From Arctopsyche grandis (Eukaryota; Arthropoda; Insecta; Trichoptera; Hydropsychidae): a DNA stretch of 64,000 nucleotides. The stretch is from contig NC_135358.1 of assembly GCF_051622035.1 (NCBI RefSeq), positions 8,783,001 to 8,847,000 of the forward strand, read 5' to 3'. The notes beneath the pieces are model-generated. The model worked only from the letters and a program-made list of their open reading frames with translations. It did not search any database and had not been told where the DNA came from. The first letter of the stretch is position 1. Each line of letters begins with the position of its first letter. Both the position numbers and the translations under genes were made by a program. This document shows positions 53,301 to 64,000 of the stretch, piece after piece.

Positions 53301-53785
53301 TGGGTAAACTCGATTCTTATTGGCAGAGAATATATATTATATGAACCTCTTCTATTGGTTTATACATTTTAGCTGACTAATAAGAATCATGTATTTTTTT
53401 CTCTTCTGCTGACTATTATGAAATAAAATACACATACATATTATATTTTATATTGAAATTTATTTGCACGTTGCAGTGGACTTCCTCCAATCGAAGTTTT
53501 GTCTGAATTGAAGAGTCGTCAGCTCGAAGAGAAAAATCCAGCTTTGGGAGTGGACTGTATGAATACAGGTAAGGATTTTTTTGTCGTATATTAGATTGTA
53601 CTATTTGATTTTTGTTTTTTATACATGTGTATTTTTTTTTTGTTACAGGAACAAGTGATATGAGTAAAACATCAGTATTTGAATCTCTGAACAGTAAGAA
53701 GCAACAAATCGCTTTGGCAACTCAACTAGTGAAGATGATTTTAAAGATTGATGATATTCGGTCACCCAATGATTCGCAAATGTAA
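50310..53785 (+). CDS. CCT5: T-complex protein 1 subunit epsilon (CCT5 chaperonin)
   Basis: One of eight subunits of the cytosolic TRiC/CCT ring that folds actin, tubulin and other proteins with ATP. Exons: 50310-50417, 51722-51956, 52035-52267, 52350-53018, 53091-53245, 53477-53568, 53649-53785. All are phase-consistent, giving 542 residues (human 541). Epsilon-type start [12 protein letters not shown], and chaperonin motifs [34 protein letters not shown] (nucleotide loop), [22 protein letters not shown] and [13 protein letters not shown] are visible. The start ATG sits in GATGGCG context. The first intron is 1.3 kb and holds a piggyBac-like remnant. The C-terminus ends [13 protein letters not shown]. 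No break or missing key residue seen. Confidence 0.97.
50876..51314. mobile_element. degenerate piggyBac-type MITE in CCT5 intron 1
   Basis: The left border is TTAA (50872-50875) followed by CCCTTTGCCG. The right border is GGGCAAACGG followed by TTGA (51315-51318), an imperfect inverse of the left end with a decayed TTAA. About 439 bp, no ORF. It is similar in end type to 4354-4916 but a different family. Confidence 0.5.
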
Positions 53786-54995
53786 TTGTGATAATAATGG
53801 ATGATTTTTTCTGCATTTTATAATCATTAATACATTTGTAATCTCGCGCACTCATTCTTCCATCTATCACGATTTAATTTTGACAATGCCGAAATTTTAA
53901 CATGTTTTGAGGGTTTAATTTTAATTTAAACCACCCGAATTTAGAAATTAATTTTATGTCAACAAAAGCTTTGCTTAAGTTATAATTAATGAACAAAACC
54001 AGTTATTATATTTAATTATAATATTAAAAATACTAATGAAAATATTTTTTTATTTCCCTGCTTCCCCATGTCCACCAAAAGTTTTTTTTAAATTAATGGT
54101 ATATACCCTTTACTTTTTTTAAAGATTCTGAAAAATATCACACATGTGGAAAGGAAAGTATCGACAGACTAATAAGTTTTACAGAGATGTTTATTTATGA
54201 AACATTACCAGGTTTAGATGGGAGATTTTACATATTGTACTTTTCATGGTAATTTTGAATAATTCTCGCTTTGGGTAGAAACGGAAAAAAGCCAATCGGA
54301 TCGTTTTAGCCAGGGCTTGGGGAAAGAATAATTTTTTGGATTTTTTGATTCCAAATATACTCAGGACTTGGTCAAAACCCGAGACTAACAGTGAGCGAAG
54401 TTTGTAAAAACATAAAGGAGGTTTGTAAATAGAGAAACGTAGAAGAGGTTTGTAAAAAGCAAAATGATCGGCAATGACCTAAATTCTTAAGTTCTCGTTT
54501 GGCAGATGTGTTTATGCTGTGGTTTGAAGTCTTCTGAATTAATACATAGGTGTAATTTTACCACATGTGGACATGTAGTAAAATTTTGTGTTAAGCTTCC
54601 AATTAAATTCTTAATGCTTGAATCAGTTGGACGAATTCTTGTTTTTTGTAAGACTCCACCGCGAGCGGAGTGGACTCACCTATAACTTAGCTTTGCTCTG
54701 CTCAATTCGCAAGGGATAGTTTCTATGGTTGAAGCTCCACAGTGAAGGGGGTGAGCTTCACTGTCACCGGACAGCAGCTTCACTGTTGACCGATCTGTTG
54801 CAAGTGTCGAACGAGGCAAGGCCTCACCTCTGCGTGTAGTTTTGTTTCCTAGCTAATTGATGTTCTTAAGGTCTGACCGCACTATACGGCCGTCGACTGC
54901 TGCAGCACGACACAACATGGCAAAGTTGATACAAAAGGCTACTATTTGGCCGCATGCTGCCGTTCGTGTCGCATACGCATAGTGCGGTCAGACAT
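53786..54995. other. 3'UTR of CCT5 and spacer
   Basis: AT-rich. A GC-richer part at 54640-54840 has repeated AGCTTCACTG / GAAGCTCCACAG words in both orientations. It ends in the short TIR element 54871-54993. Confidence 0.5.
54871..54993. repeat. 123 bp terminal-inverted-repeat element
   Basis: The left end GTCTGACCGCACTATACG and right end (complement of GTCTGACCGCACTATGCG) are inverted copies. Inner words GGCCG..GCTGC..CACGACAC also pair. It lies two bases outside the stop codon of the unrecognised exon 54996-55238. No target duplication was identified. Confidence 0.65.
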
Positions 54996-55238
54996 TTACT
55001 CATTATTTAATATGAATCTTGATAACGATCGAGTTGGAGAGCGTTCACCAAGCAATAATTTGCTTCTAGAGAACCCCTTTATCTCAGAAATCTGGCTGAT
55101 CATATTGTTGTGAACAAAATCCATTAGTCGAAAAAGATGCTCTCGTTCTTGTTTAGCTGGTGGTGGAGCCCCGTCTTTTAGGTCAGTGAATTTGTACACA
55201 AAATGTGCATACGTTGGTTTAATATTAAATTTAATTAT
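54996..55238 (-). CDS. unrecognised coding-like terminal exon
   Basis: On the minus strand a frame is open from an acceptor-like CTATAG (exon from about 55238) to a TAA at 54998-54996, about 80 residues. The composition looks protein-like rather than AT-driven: YKFTDLKDGAPPPAKQERE, then HLFRLMDFVHNNMISQ, then GERSPTRSLSRF. I do not recognise the family. It lies 3' of RpL23 on the same strand with no visible partner exon, so it may be a gene remnant, a retrocopy fragment, or the last exon of a gene whose other exons I missed. The 123 bp TIR element begins right at its end. Confidence 0.35.
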   Translation of the reverse strand: MIKFNIKPTYAHFVYKFTDLKDGAPPPAKQEREHLFRLMDFVHNNMISQISEIKGFSRSKLLLGERSPTRSLSRFILNNE

Positions 55239-55448
55239 CTATAGTATGAAATTTTCATCGATGAGAATAAGTAAAATACATATTTGTTCTCATCATAAGT
55301 TTTAGACAAACTATGTACATCTGGATTAAATTCAACTGGGAGTGGAAAGGTACAAATGAAAAATTAATTATAAGGAAAAAGTTAAATGTTGTATTTCTCG
55401 AGTGGTACATTATACATTCATAAGACAGCAAAGCACATCTCGTATGCT

Positions 55449-55454
55449 TTTATT
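55449..55454 (-). terminator. poly(A) signal of RpL23
   Basis: AATAAA on the minus strand, about 66 bases after the RpL23 stop codon, well placed for a short ribosomal-protein 3'UTR. Confidence 0.6.
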
Positions 55455-55519
55455 GTGTTCAAGTTGTCCTGACAGCCACAAATAAACTTAAAAAATATAA
55501 TAAAAAATATGGATATTTT

Positions 55520-56580
<1,061 letters not shown>

Positions 56581-56924
56581 GGTTGCGGCTGCAGTTGTGG
56601 ATCGCGGTCACGTCACACAACGAAATGACAGATGGCGCTGTTAGCATCAGTGTTGCCAACTTAATTTTGGACCATGGCAAATTATAAAGAAGTAAAAATA
56701 TTTCTTAAAACGCAACAAAAAATTAATCGTAATGTTTTTATTTATATAAATATTATAATAATAATTGATATATATTATAATAATAATTGTAATCAAGATT
56801 TATATTTCGTAAAAATAAAATTTCGAATTAACGAAGTGAATATTTTTAGTTGATTTTTAAGCACTGGCAATCTGACGGTTCAAAAAGCGAAACTAGTTGT
56901 CATCGTGCATCAACCGGCTACGAG
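56581..56924. promoter_or_regulatory. bidirectional promoter region between RpL23 and PSMB4
   Basis: 344 bases separate the two start codons. Sequence near the RpL23 start is GC-rich (GGTCACGTCACAC contains CRE/E-box-like words), the middle is AT-rich. No TATA box is assigned. Confidence 0.5.
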
Positions 56925-58676
56925 ATGCAACCTGAATTTGGCGCTGATTCGAAGATGTGGGGGCGCACGCCCTGGAGCGGGGGCGCAGGGACTCTGTGGG
57001 CCTTCCCGGGACGCGCTGCACCCACACAAGCATCGCGCCATTCCACACTCACCGATTACACCAAACATTCACAGTCAGTATCTATCTACATACATTCTGT
57101 CTACTCATCTTTATATATGCATTTCTTAACAAATATGCTGATTCAAATTGAACCTCCAATATGATATCGAGGCAGTCTTTGTAGATTATTTTATGTGACA
57201 AATTTGATACGTCTAAAATGTATGTACATATTCCAAAATAATAGCCATTAATGTAAAATCTCGAATGTATTATAATAACTCCAACTACCATGTTATTATC
57301 ACTGTTGTTTCACCACTGACTATTGAATGTACCAGAAGAATCTTTCTAATATGAATGCTTGTGCAAATTTTATATATTGTGTATGTACTCTCATTTTACT
57401 ACACAATATTTATCCAGCCTTGATTTCTTTTGGGTACTGTTTAAGCTTATATATTCCTCAAACACTGGATGAGGTATGACTAGAGTACTATGAATGAACA
57501 TAAGATAGTCGAGAGACTATCGATAGTAAGAGAGTGCTTGAATAGAATTCCGAAGAGTGTAAAAGGATGCTAGAAAGGTCTCAAGTGAGATAGGTGGACA
57601 GCAATGTTTGAAGAATGTCTGCTAATGATGACTTGTCAAAATAAAATTTCCTTCGTCTTCATAACTTATGCTTCTGATTATTCGCTTCTTCTCAAACATG
57701 TGTACTTAGAATCATATATAGGGTTGTCAATGTTCAACTTATTATTTAGTATCATTAATTTTATGTTATTTATTGATTTCCAGAGCACCAATTACCACCA
57801 CCACATCCGTCATTGCCTTAAAATTTGACGGTGGTGTAATGATGGCAGCCGATACTTTGGGATCATACGGCTCACTCGCTCGATTCCGCAACTGTCCACG
57901 TTTGGTAAAGCTGAACGAAAGTATAATCATAGGTGCCAGTGGAGACTATGCTGACTTTCAATATTTGAAAGACATCATGGAAAGAAAGATGTATGTTATC
58001 ATTAATTGTCCACTCAAATTAATTGTATTAAAACTGATGCTGAAACATTTTATAATTGATCTTTAGCACTGACGAGGAATGTCTCGATGATGGTATGCAT
58101 CTTAAGCCGAAATCTCTCTACTGTTGGTTGACCAGAGTATTATACAATAGACGCAGCAAGTTTGATCCCCTTTGGAATACTTACGTGGTTACTGGTATGC
58201 AGGTAACGTAACAAAATCATTTTATTGCTATTTTCTTTTTGTTTCGATCAAAATTTTAAATTATTTATTCCGTTTATTTATAAAGGATGGTGTACCATTT
58301 TTGGGAGCTATTGATAAATTGGGAACAGCCTACGAGGATGATTGTATCGCAACCGGTTTTGGAGAATATTTAGCTCGACCTCTGTTCAGGGAATACTTCG
58401 ATCATGGAAAGGTTTTGACTGAGGATACAGCCAGGTAGTACTAGTCTATAGCTACTGTTTGACCGTCATGAATTGAAATCATTTATGAATAAATGTTTCT
58501 TCCATTATTTCAGGGAATTAATTAAAAAATGCATGGAAGTATTATACTACAGAGACGCACGTTCTTATAATCGTTATGAAATATCCGTCATCACAAAGGA
58601 CGGTGCTAAAATCGAAGGTCCCTTCTCAATGGGCGGTGACTGGTCAATCGCCGACGCTGTCAAGAATTACATTTGA
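56925..58676 (+). CDS. PSMB4: 20S proteasome subunit beta type-4 (PSMB4)
   Basis: Non-catalytic beta7 subunit of the 20S core particle. Exons 56925-57073, 57784-57990, 58067-58202, 58286-58434 and 58514-58676, phase-consistent, give 267 residues (human 264). The first exon encodes the divergent propeptide ([14 protein letters not shown]..), rich in Gly and Trp. Mature-domain motifs: [62 protein letters not shown], and [15 protein letters not shown] near the C-terminus, which is typical of PSMB4. No catalytic N-terminal Thr context is expected for this subunit. Poly(A) signal AATAAA at 58738-58743. Confidence 0.97.
57074..57783. other. PSMB4 intron 1
   Basis: AT-rich intron with donor CA then GTCAGT and acceptor TTTCCAG. 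Nothing else recognised. Confidence 0.6.
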
Positions 58677-58737
58677 GCATATTTTTAATGGAATTAATAC
58701 CTACTATACATATTTAAGTTGTCAAGGATTTTCTTAA

Positions 58738-58743
58738 AATAAA
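58738..58743 (+). terminator. poly(A) signal of PSMB4
   Basis: AATAAA about 62 bases after the PSMB4 stop codon. Confidence 0.6.
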
Positions 58744-60598
58744 ATTACAATTTGATAATAACTTTTCTTTAATTTGGACATTTTCTTTATCAATGTGCGG
58801 GCAAAGGAAATGGGACGAGGATAGAAAAACTCGATGTGTTTTAATAGTTTTGATACTTGAGAGCTTTAATCGCTCATTGGCATTAAGTTCAATACAGTAT
58901 ATAATTTGTTTACATACATACATACAACCTATAACAAGTCCGTTTCCAGACAGTGGTCTTTTAGGCATGGTATCTAAAAATACAGCTCTAACCTGATCGA
59001 GCTCAACTTCGAGGATTAGACCTCAGTGTATAAGCAAGACTGACAATCGCCAGAGCGAGTGGTCTTTTTGCCTACCAATGGCGTTTTGCCTATTTACATA
59101 GCGCTGAACGACCATTGGTAAACATGGTATACAAATTTTTCATTTAATATATGAAAAAATCAACTAAAAGACAAGGAATTTAAAAAAAGAATTTAATTAC
59201 AATGATATACAGTTATATACATTCATATAAATTCAAATTTCAACAATGGTGGAATCAGTTGAGGCATAATTATTACTTTCCACCATATATATTATTATAT
59301 AAAGGTATGTGTATGTGTGTATTTGTGTATATATAATATACATGTGCGCACACATGCGCCTAGTCATAACCATATACTTACTGACAACCATCATATAACA
59401 AATTGTGTGGCGTGCCAGAAAATTATGATGAGTTCGTTGACTAACAAAAAAAAAATAATTAAAAACTGAACACGTAAAAACGAGATACATAAGCATTGAA
59501 GCATATGCAGTAAAGTGGTCTAAAAAGGGAAAAGCTTTTCTTGAACGTGATAAAATAAATAATACAACAATATGAAACATGAAGAAAAAGTCACCTTGAT
59601 AATAAAAATACACATATATTCAAAACAAACGGTGACTGTTTTGATGTAATTAAATAAGGTCTCTACCACTTCCCTGACCTATATTTACATTTGGATTTTT
59701 TGACAAATCACATTAGAAATTATTCTTGATTTGTTCAAACATTAAAATAAAAATACAACAAGTCACACTTGTACAAAATCATTTTCAAAAACACTAAATG
59801 TGCCGACTTTTAAAAAAACCTATATGTAATTTTATTTAACATTTACACAATGTTAGTACACATCATATTAAAGAATCGGCGAAAAGAAAAGATCATTACA
59901 AAATATTGCTGTCCGAAATCTTAAAACAGTATTATTATTTGTAATCCCAATTTGTAAACAATAAAAAAGGAAAAATACAAGAATTACTTTGAAGCCACCT
60001 GATATAAAAGTCTTATTTTAAAATTTGTTCAATAATTTTAATCATATACAATTTATTTTCTCATCTCATAACCCGTTTACATGTAACAGCCATTTGAATT
60101 AATATCAATTTTTATTAAAAGAATAATGAAAGAAAACAACTAATAAAAATAGCAATTTTCTCAATAAGAACAATTATAAAAATATTTCCTCTAAATTGAT
60201 TTTGGTGATTTATTTATATCACACATGTCTTTAGATAAAAAAAAATATAGAAAAAAAAAAACAGCTCATGGTTATGATGATCAACTGAAACATTTACAGG
60301 GAAGTGAATATAACAAATTTTTATACAAATAAATAAAACCTTTTCAGAGCAGTGTTGAAGCACGATAAGAAGTAATACATAGCAATAGATAGTGTTGAAA
60401 ATTAACAAAAAGCACCAGTTTTATCGTAAAGAGATGCGACATAACTCATAGTGGGGTGCTTACAGATCATCGCGTCACTTTAATATTTAAGTATAATCGC
60501 GTTACATATTATTCAATGTTAAATATATCAAATAAATAATCAATAAATAGTTAAAATATGTGTGAGCTATGTATACGTATCATAAGTTATGTGAATAA

Positions 60599-60675
<77 letters not shown>

Positions 60676-63600
60676 TATTTCATATATATGACAAGCTATA
60701 TACGAATAAGTTTCAAGCTACGCCCAGTCTAATGCAAAGACTAATGCATATGACGGGCTCAAAGACCCACTATCAAGTGGTCACTATGGCGTATGTATAT
60801 AAGCATAGTGATTTCATCCCTGCATCACTTATGTAGGATAAGCTAACTTGAATAAAAACATTCAATTAACTAGTGACAGCCGGTCAGCAGCACACCACTA
60901 TCGGTCAGTCTGGAATATATGTAGAACGCATGTAGCAACGAGAAGGCACACTTAAGCATACGGTGGGTTTCATTCCACAAAACATACAAAATTTCAGCTT
61001 ACTCAGTATATATAAAATACGCACACTTTCCATTGCTATATCGCTTTAACAATCTTATCATTTGTCAAAGTAATCAAAGGAAAAACATTGTTTTTAAATT
61101 CATAAGAAATTATCACCTATTCTTCCGACGATTAAAAAATGGGAGGCAAACACAGCAGTTTGTCCGATTGCTAATCGTCAATTTTGTTAATAGTATCTTA
61201 ACTACAACTAAAATCATACCTACATTATTTTATGTACGACATTAGGATTTTTATTCATAGATCACACCACACGTTTCGGATAAACTCATACTATCACTTT
61301 GGCATGGTGTCTCGCATAATGAAAATCACTAACATAAATATCACACATAATTTTAAGATTCATTTTCTATTTTTTTTCAATTTTGTAAAATGTTTTTATT
61401 ATTTTTTTTATACACAACAGTAACTTTTCCTCCTATTTCCGTCCGATGATAAGACTTCACTTTCCACTCGTAGCCTAACAACACACACACTAGCAACACT
61501 CTTAGAATACATACATTTTTTTTTTCATCAACATTTAACGAGTCTTTTCAGATATACACAAATATTACTCGACAATCGAAGAATGTTGACAATTTAAATA
61601 AAACTACATAAGTATAAAACTTGTAAAGGAAAACAACGACTGGACAAGGGATATTTTGAATTGCCTCTTCAAATACAATAAAGAAAGTCTTACAACATGA
61701 AACTATTTCATATTAATAATAAGTCGACACAAAAATAAACTATAAAGACACGTTGAAAAAACCGTTGCCCAGTAGTAATGGATGTTTGTTTACTATCACA
61801 ATAAAACAATGCGATATAATGACATATAAATAGTTATAATAATAATAAATATAAATAAAATAACTACAACCTGTTTTCGTTTCTTTATACTTGACATCAT
61901 CATTACACACTTAAATATACATAAAAGAGATGATGCTAAGAGTGTTGCCAGCGTAGTGAGAGAATCGATGTTTGAAAACATATCTTCTAGCAGGGCGTCG
62001 GCGATTATAGTGCGATGATACGAAATTAATTTCATTTATAAGTTCCACTTTGTCCATTACCCATCACCACATTGTTGATTGTCTGTAAATGATGATAACC
62101 AGATAAGTTTCAGTCACAGACTACAAATCCGGCATGAGACATCACTATTGCATCAAGGTGACTTAAAAACCCAATCCAAGCGTTGCGCCGTCGTTCACCG
62201 ACAATTATTTTATTGTGAAATGAAAGCGAAAGCAAAGGAAAGTTTGAGAGAACCGACCGGACAAAAATCGCCAACGTGCAAGACTTTAAAACACATTGAG
62301 AATTGAATACGATAATTTAGAAAAAAAACAGCCGTCAAAATCAAAAAGCACAGCAACATCAAAACGTGTAACTGAACATTTCGAATCTAAGTTTAAAGCA
62401 CACATTTAATATTTGTACGTACACACCGGGATGTTTCGGTGAACACATACATATTCATAAGATTCAAATCACATATATGTATACAGCGGGATCGAAAAAG
62501 GAATTTTAGAAGAGATTTAATACTGCGATAGGTGCGACTGATTCAAATTAGAATGAGATGAAAAACAATATTATTATATAATGCGGATATAATATTCATA
62601 ATGATATGTTGAAAGCAATTTCTTCTTACACAAAACCAAGTTAGTAAATTCTGATAATACAAACCGACAACCATATCTAACATATCTGTGTCCATCTTCG
62701 ATAACTTTTCCGGCTCATATGACCCAATAAACAAATTTTGCAGATAGATTTATTTCAAAACAAACAAAATATTTAATTCAATATATTCCCAACTAAGCAA
62801 ACTTGATGATAAATAAAAGATTCTTTTGAACGAGTTAGTCGTGATGTATCAAATGCTCCTACCAAGCATATAGATTCACCTTATTAGCTGATGACAGATC
62901 AAAAGCTCTCAAAACCGAGCGTCTTCAGTTACCATGTAATTGGTAATCTTGAATGAGACACGAGGACTCAGTCTTCGTGGATAATTAGACGGACACAGAG
63001 ATGCTACTTGCGTGTAAATGTTTATAAATGTTAAATAAAACACACCCCCGTTATATTTACATACGAATACTATTCATAGATCTTCATCGCAAAGTTAAAT
63101 ATATGCATTTTTTTCATTAGGTGAAAAAACACTGCCATAAGTACAAACAAATATACATATTGCACTTCTTAGACTCAGTATTTACAAGAAGGTTGTTTGT
63201 AAATTGAAGAATTTGCTTGTACACATCGTTTGCAAACATTTAAAAAAACATGACGTAAACCGGTGCATCTCCGTTTATATATAAATATATTGTATTATAT
63301 ATATATATATATATATTTTTTTTTTTTCAATAAAAATGTATGGCAGTTGTCTTATAAGTCACCTTTTTTTATTAGCAATGTTCCCATACCAGATAAAGTG
63401 AAAATTAGCCAGAAAGATATAAATATACAGTATACTCAAATACGCATTAGTCATTCAATATGTATTTAAAACAGTTATTCTCAGTTAAGGTTATGTAGAG
63501 TTCTACTGTATATTTACATAAATATACAAATAAATACACATATAAATAAATAATAATAAAATAAAAAAAAACACAATATATTATATACGAGGAAAATGGG

Positions 63601-63888
63601 GCTGCAAAATAAATGGCAAATTAATAACAAATGCACAACGGGAAAAATATGATCGTTTCGGAAACGATCGCTTGATAAGAGCAATATAGAGCATTTACAC
63701 TGTGTTATATATTATACAATTTAAAAATTCCAATTATCAAAAATAAATATATGTTGTAAATGCTCTATGTATTTACATAGAAACATACTGCAGTATACAC
63801 ACATACAACACGGACATTAAAAATGATCTAATTTTGCAAAATAAAAAAAAACTAATATAAAATATTACGTAAGCATGCAATAATTAAT
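58744..63888 (-). other. AT-rich region, possibly a long 3'UTR on the minus strand
   Basis: No frame with protein-like composition is seen over 5 kb. On the minus strand I count five TGTAAATA (Pumilio-type) words, at 59682-59689, 63054-63061, 63179-63186, 63511-63518 and 63770-63777. More than I would expect by chance, they suit a regulated 3'UTR. It would belong to a gene whose coding end is at 63889-64000. Confidence 0.35.
60601..60678. repeat. (AT)n microsatellite
   Basis: Long AT dinucleotide run interrupted once by ATGTAT near 60655. A shorter run lies at 63297-63316. Confidence 0.95.
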
Positions 63889-64000
63889 CTATAATAAATA
63901 TGTATTAGAAGGAGATGAAGCGTTTTGACTACACAAACTATTATTTTGCAATTCGGCACATACAGGACAAGCGATGCATTCTAACCTGCTGACGGGGGGG
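63889..64000 (-). CDS. coding-like 3' end of an unidentified gene (partial)
   Basis: At the right edge the minus strand is open for about 36 codons to a TAG at 63891-63889. It reads ..VSRLECIACPVCAELQNN then SLCSQNASSPSNTYLL. Two close Cys pairs (C-x2-C-x2-C) recall a zinc-binding segment, but I cannot assign a family. The window ends inside it, in a run of seven G that may be an assembly edge. A tail-to-tail position with PSMB4 fits the strand alternation of the window. Confidence 0.35.
   Translation of the reverse strand, partial: PPVSRLECIACPVCAELQNNSLCSQNASSPSNTYLL

Overview
The window looks like AT-rich arthropod, most likely insect, nuclear DNA. It holds intron-rich housekeeping genes with GT-AG junctions, long AT-rich introns, microsatellites and many short non-autonomous DNA transposons. 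The order cannot be fixed from the sequence. No bacterial, plasmid, phage or CRISPR feature is visible. All gene models were built by hand from splice sites, reading-frame phase and recognised protein families.

Layout. (1) 42-13489, minus: 5' portion of CLASP/Orbit, a microtubule plus-end TOG-domain protein. Its first intron is about 10 kb and full of transposon relics. The probable promoter/5'UTR exon is a GC-rich island at 15.6-16.0 kb, and the gene runs off the left edge. (2) 18474-46499, plus: type I phosphatidylinositol-4-phosphate 5-kinase (PIP5K). A compact kinase core (18.5-29.1 kb) is followed by several phase-compatible alternative C-terminal exon sets spread over 17 kb. (3) 48304-49245, minus: NAC-alpha. 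(4) 50310-53785, plus: CCT5 (TCP-1 epsilon). (5) 55520-56580, minus: ribosomal protein uL14/RpL23. (6) 56925-58676, plus: proteasome beta subunit PSMB4. (7) 58.7-64 kb: AT-rich sequence without gene-like ORFs. It ends in a short coding-like stretch on the minus strand at the right edge, so it may be a long 3'UTR of a gene beyond the window. An unrecognised coding-like exon also sits at 54996-55238 (minus).

The six main genes alternate strand, giving head-to-head pairs (CLASP/PIP5K, NACA/CCT5, RpL23/PSMB4) with short or moderate shared promoter regions and tail-to-tail pairs between them. The 48-59 kb block groups four proteostasis genes: nascent-chain chaperone, chaperonin, ribosomal protein and proteasome. 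CLASP and PIP5K act in microtubule and phosphoinositide/cortex biology respectively.

The most interesting points are the choice of C-terminal exons of PIP5K, a possible alternative N-terminus of CLASP inside its first intron, and a group of fold-back elements with roughly 9-10 bp target duplications whose arms are made of short sub-repeats. Two coding-like stretches match no family I recognise.
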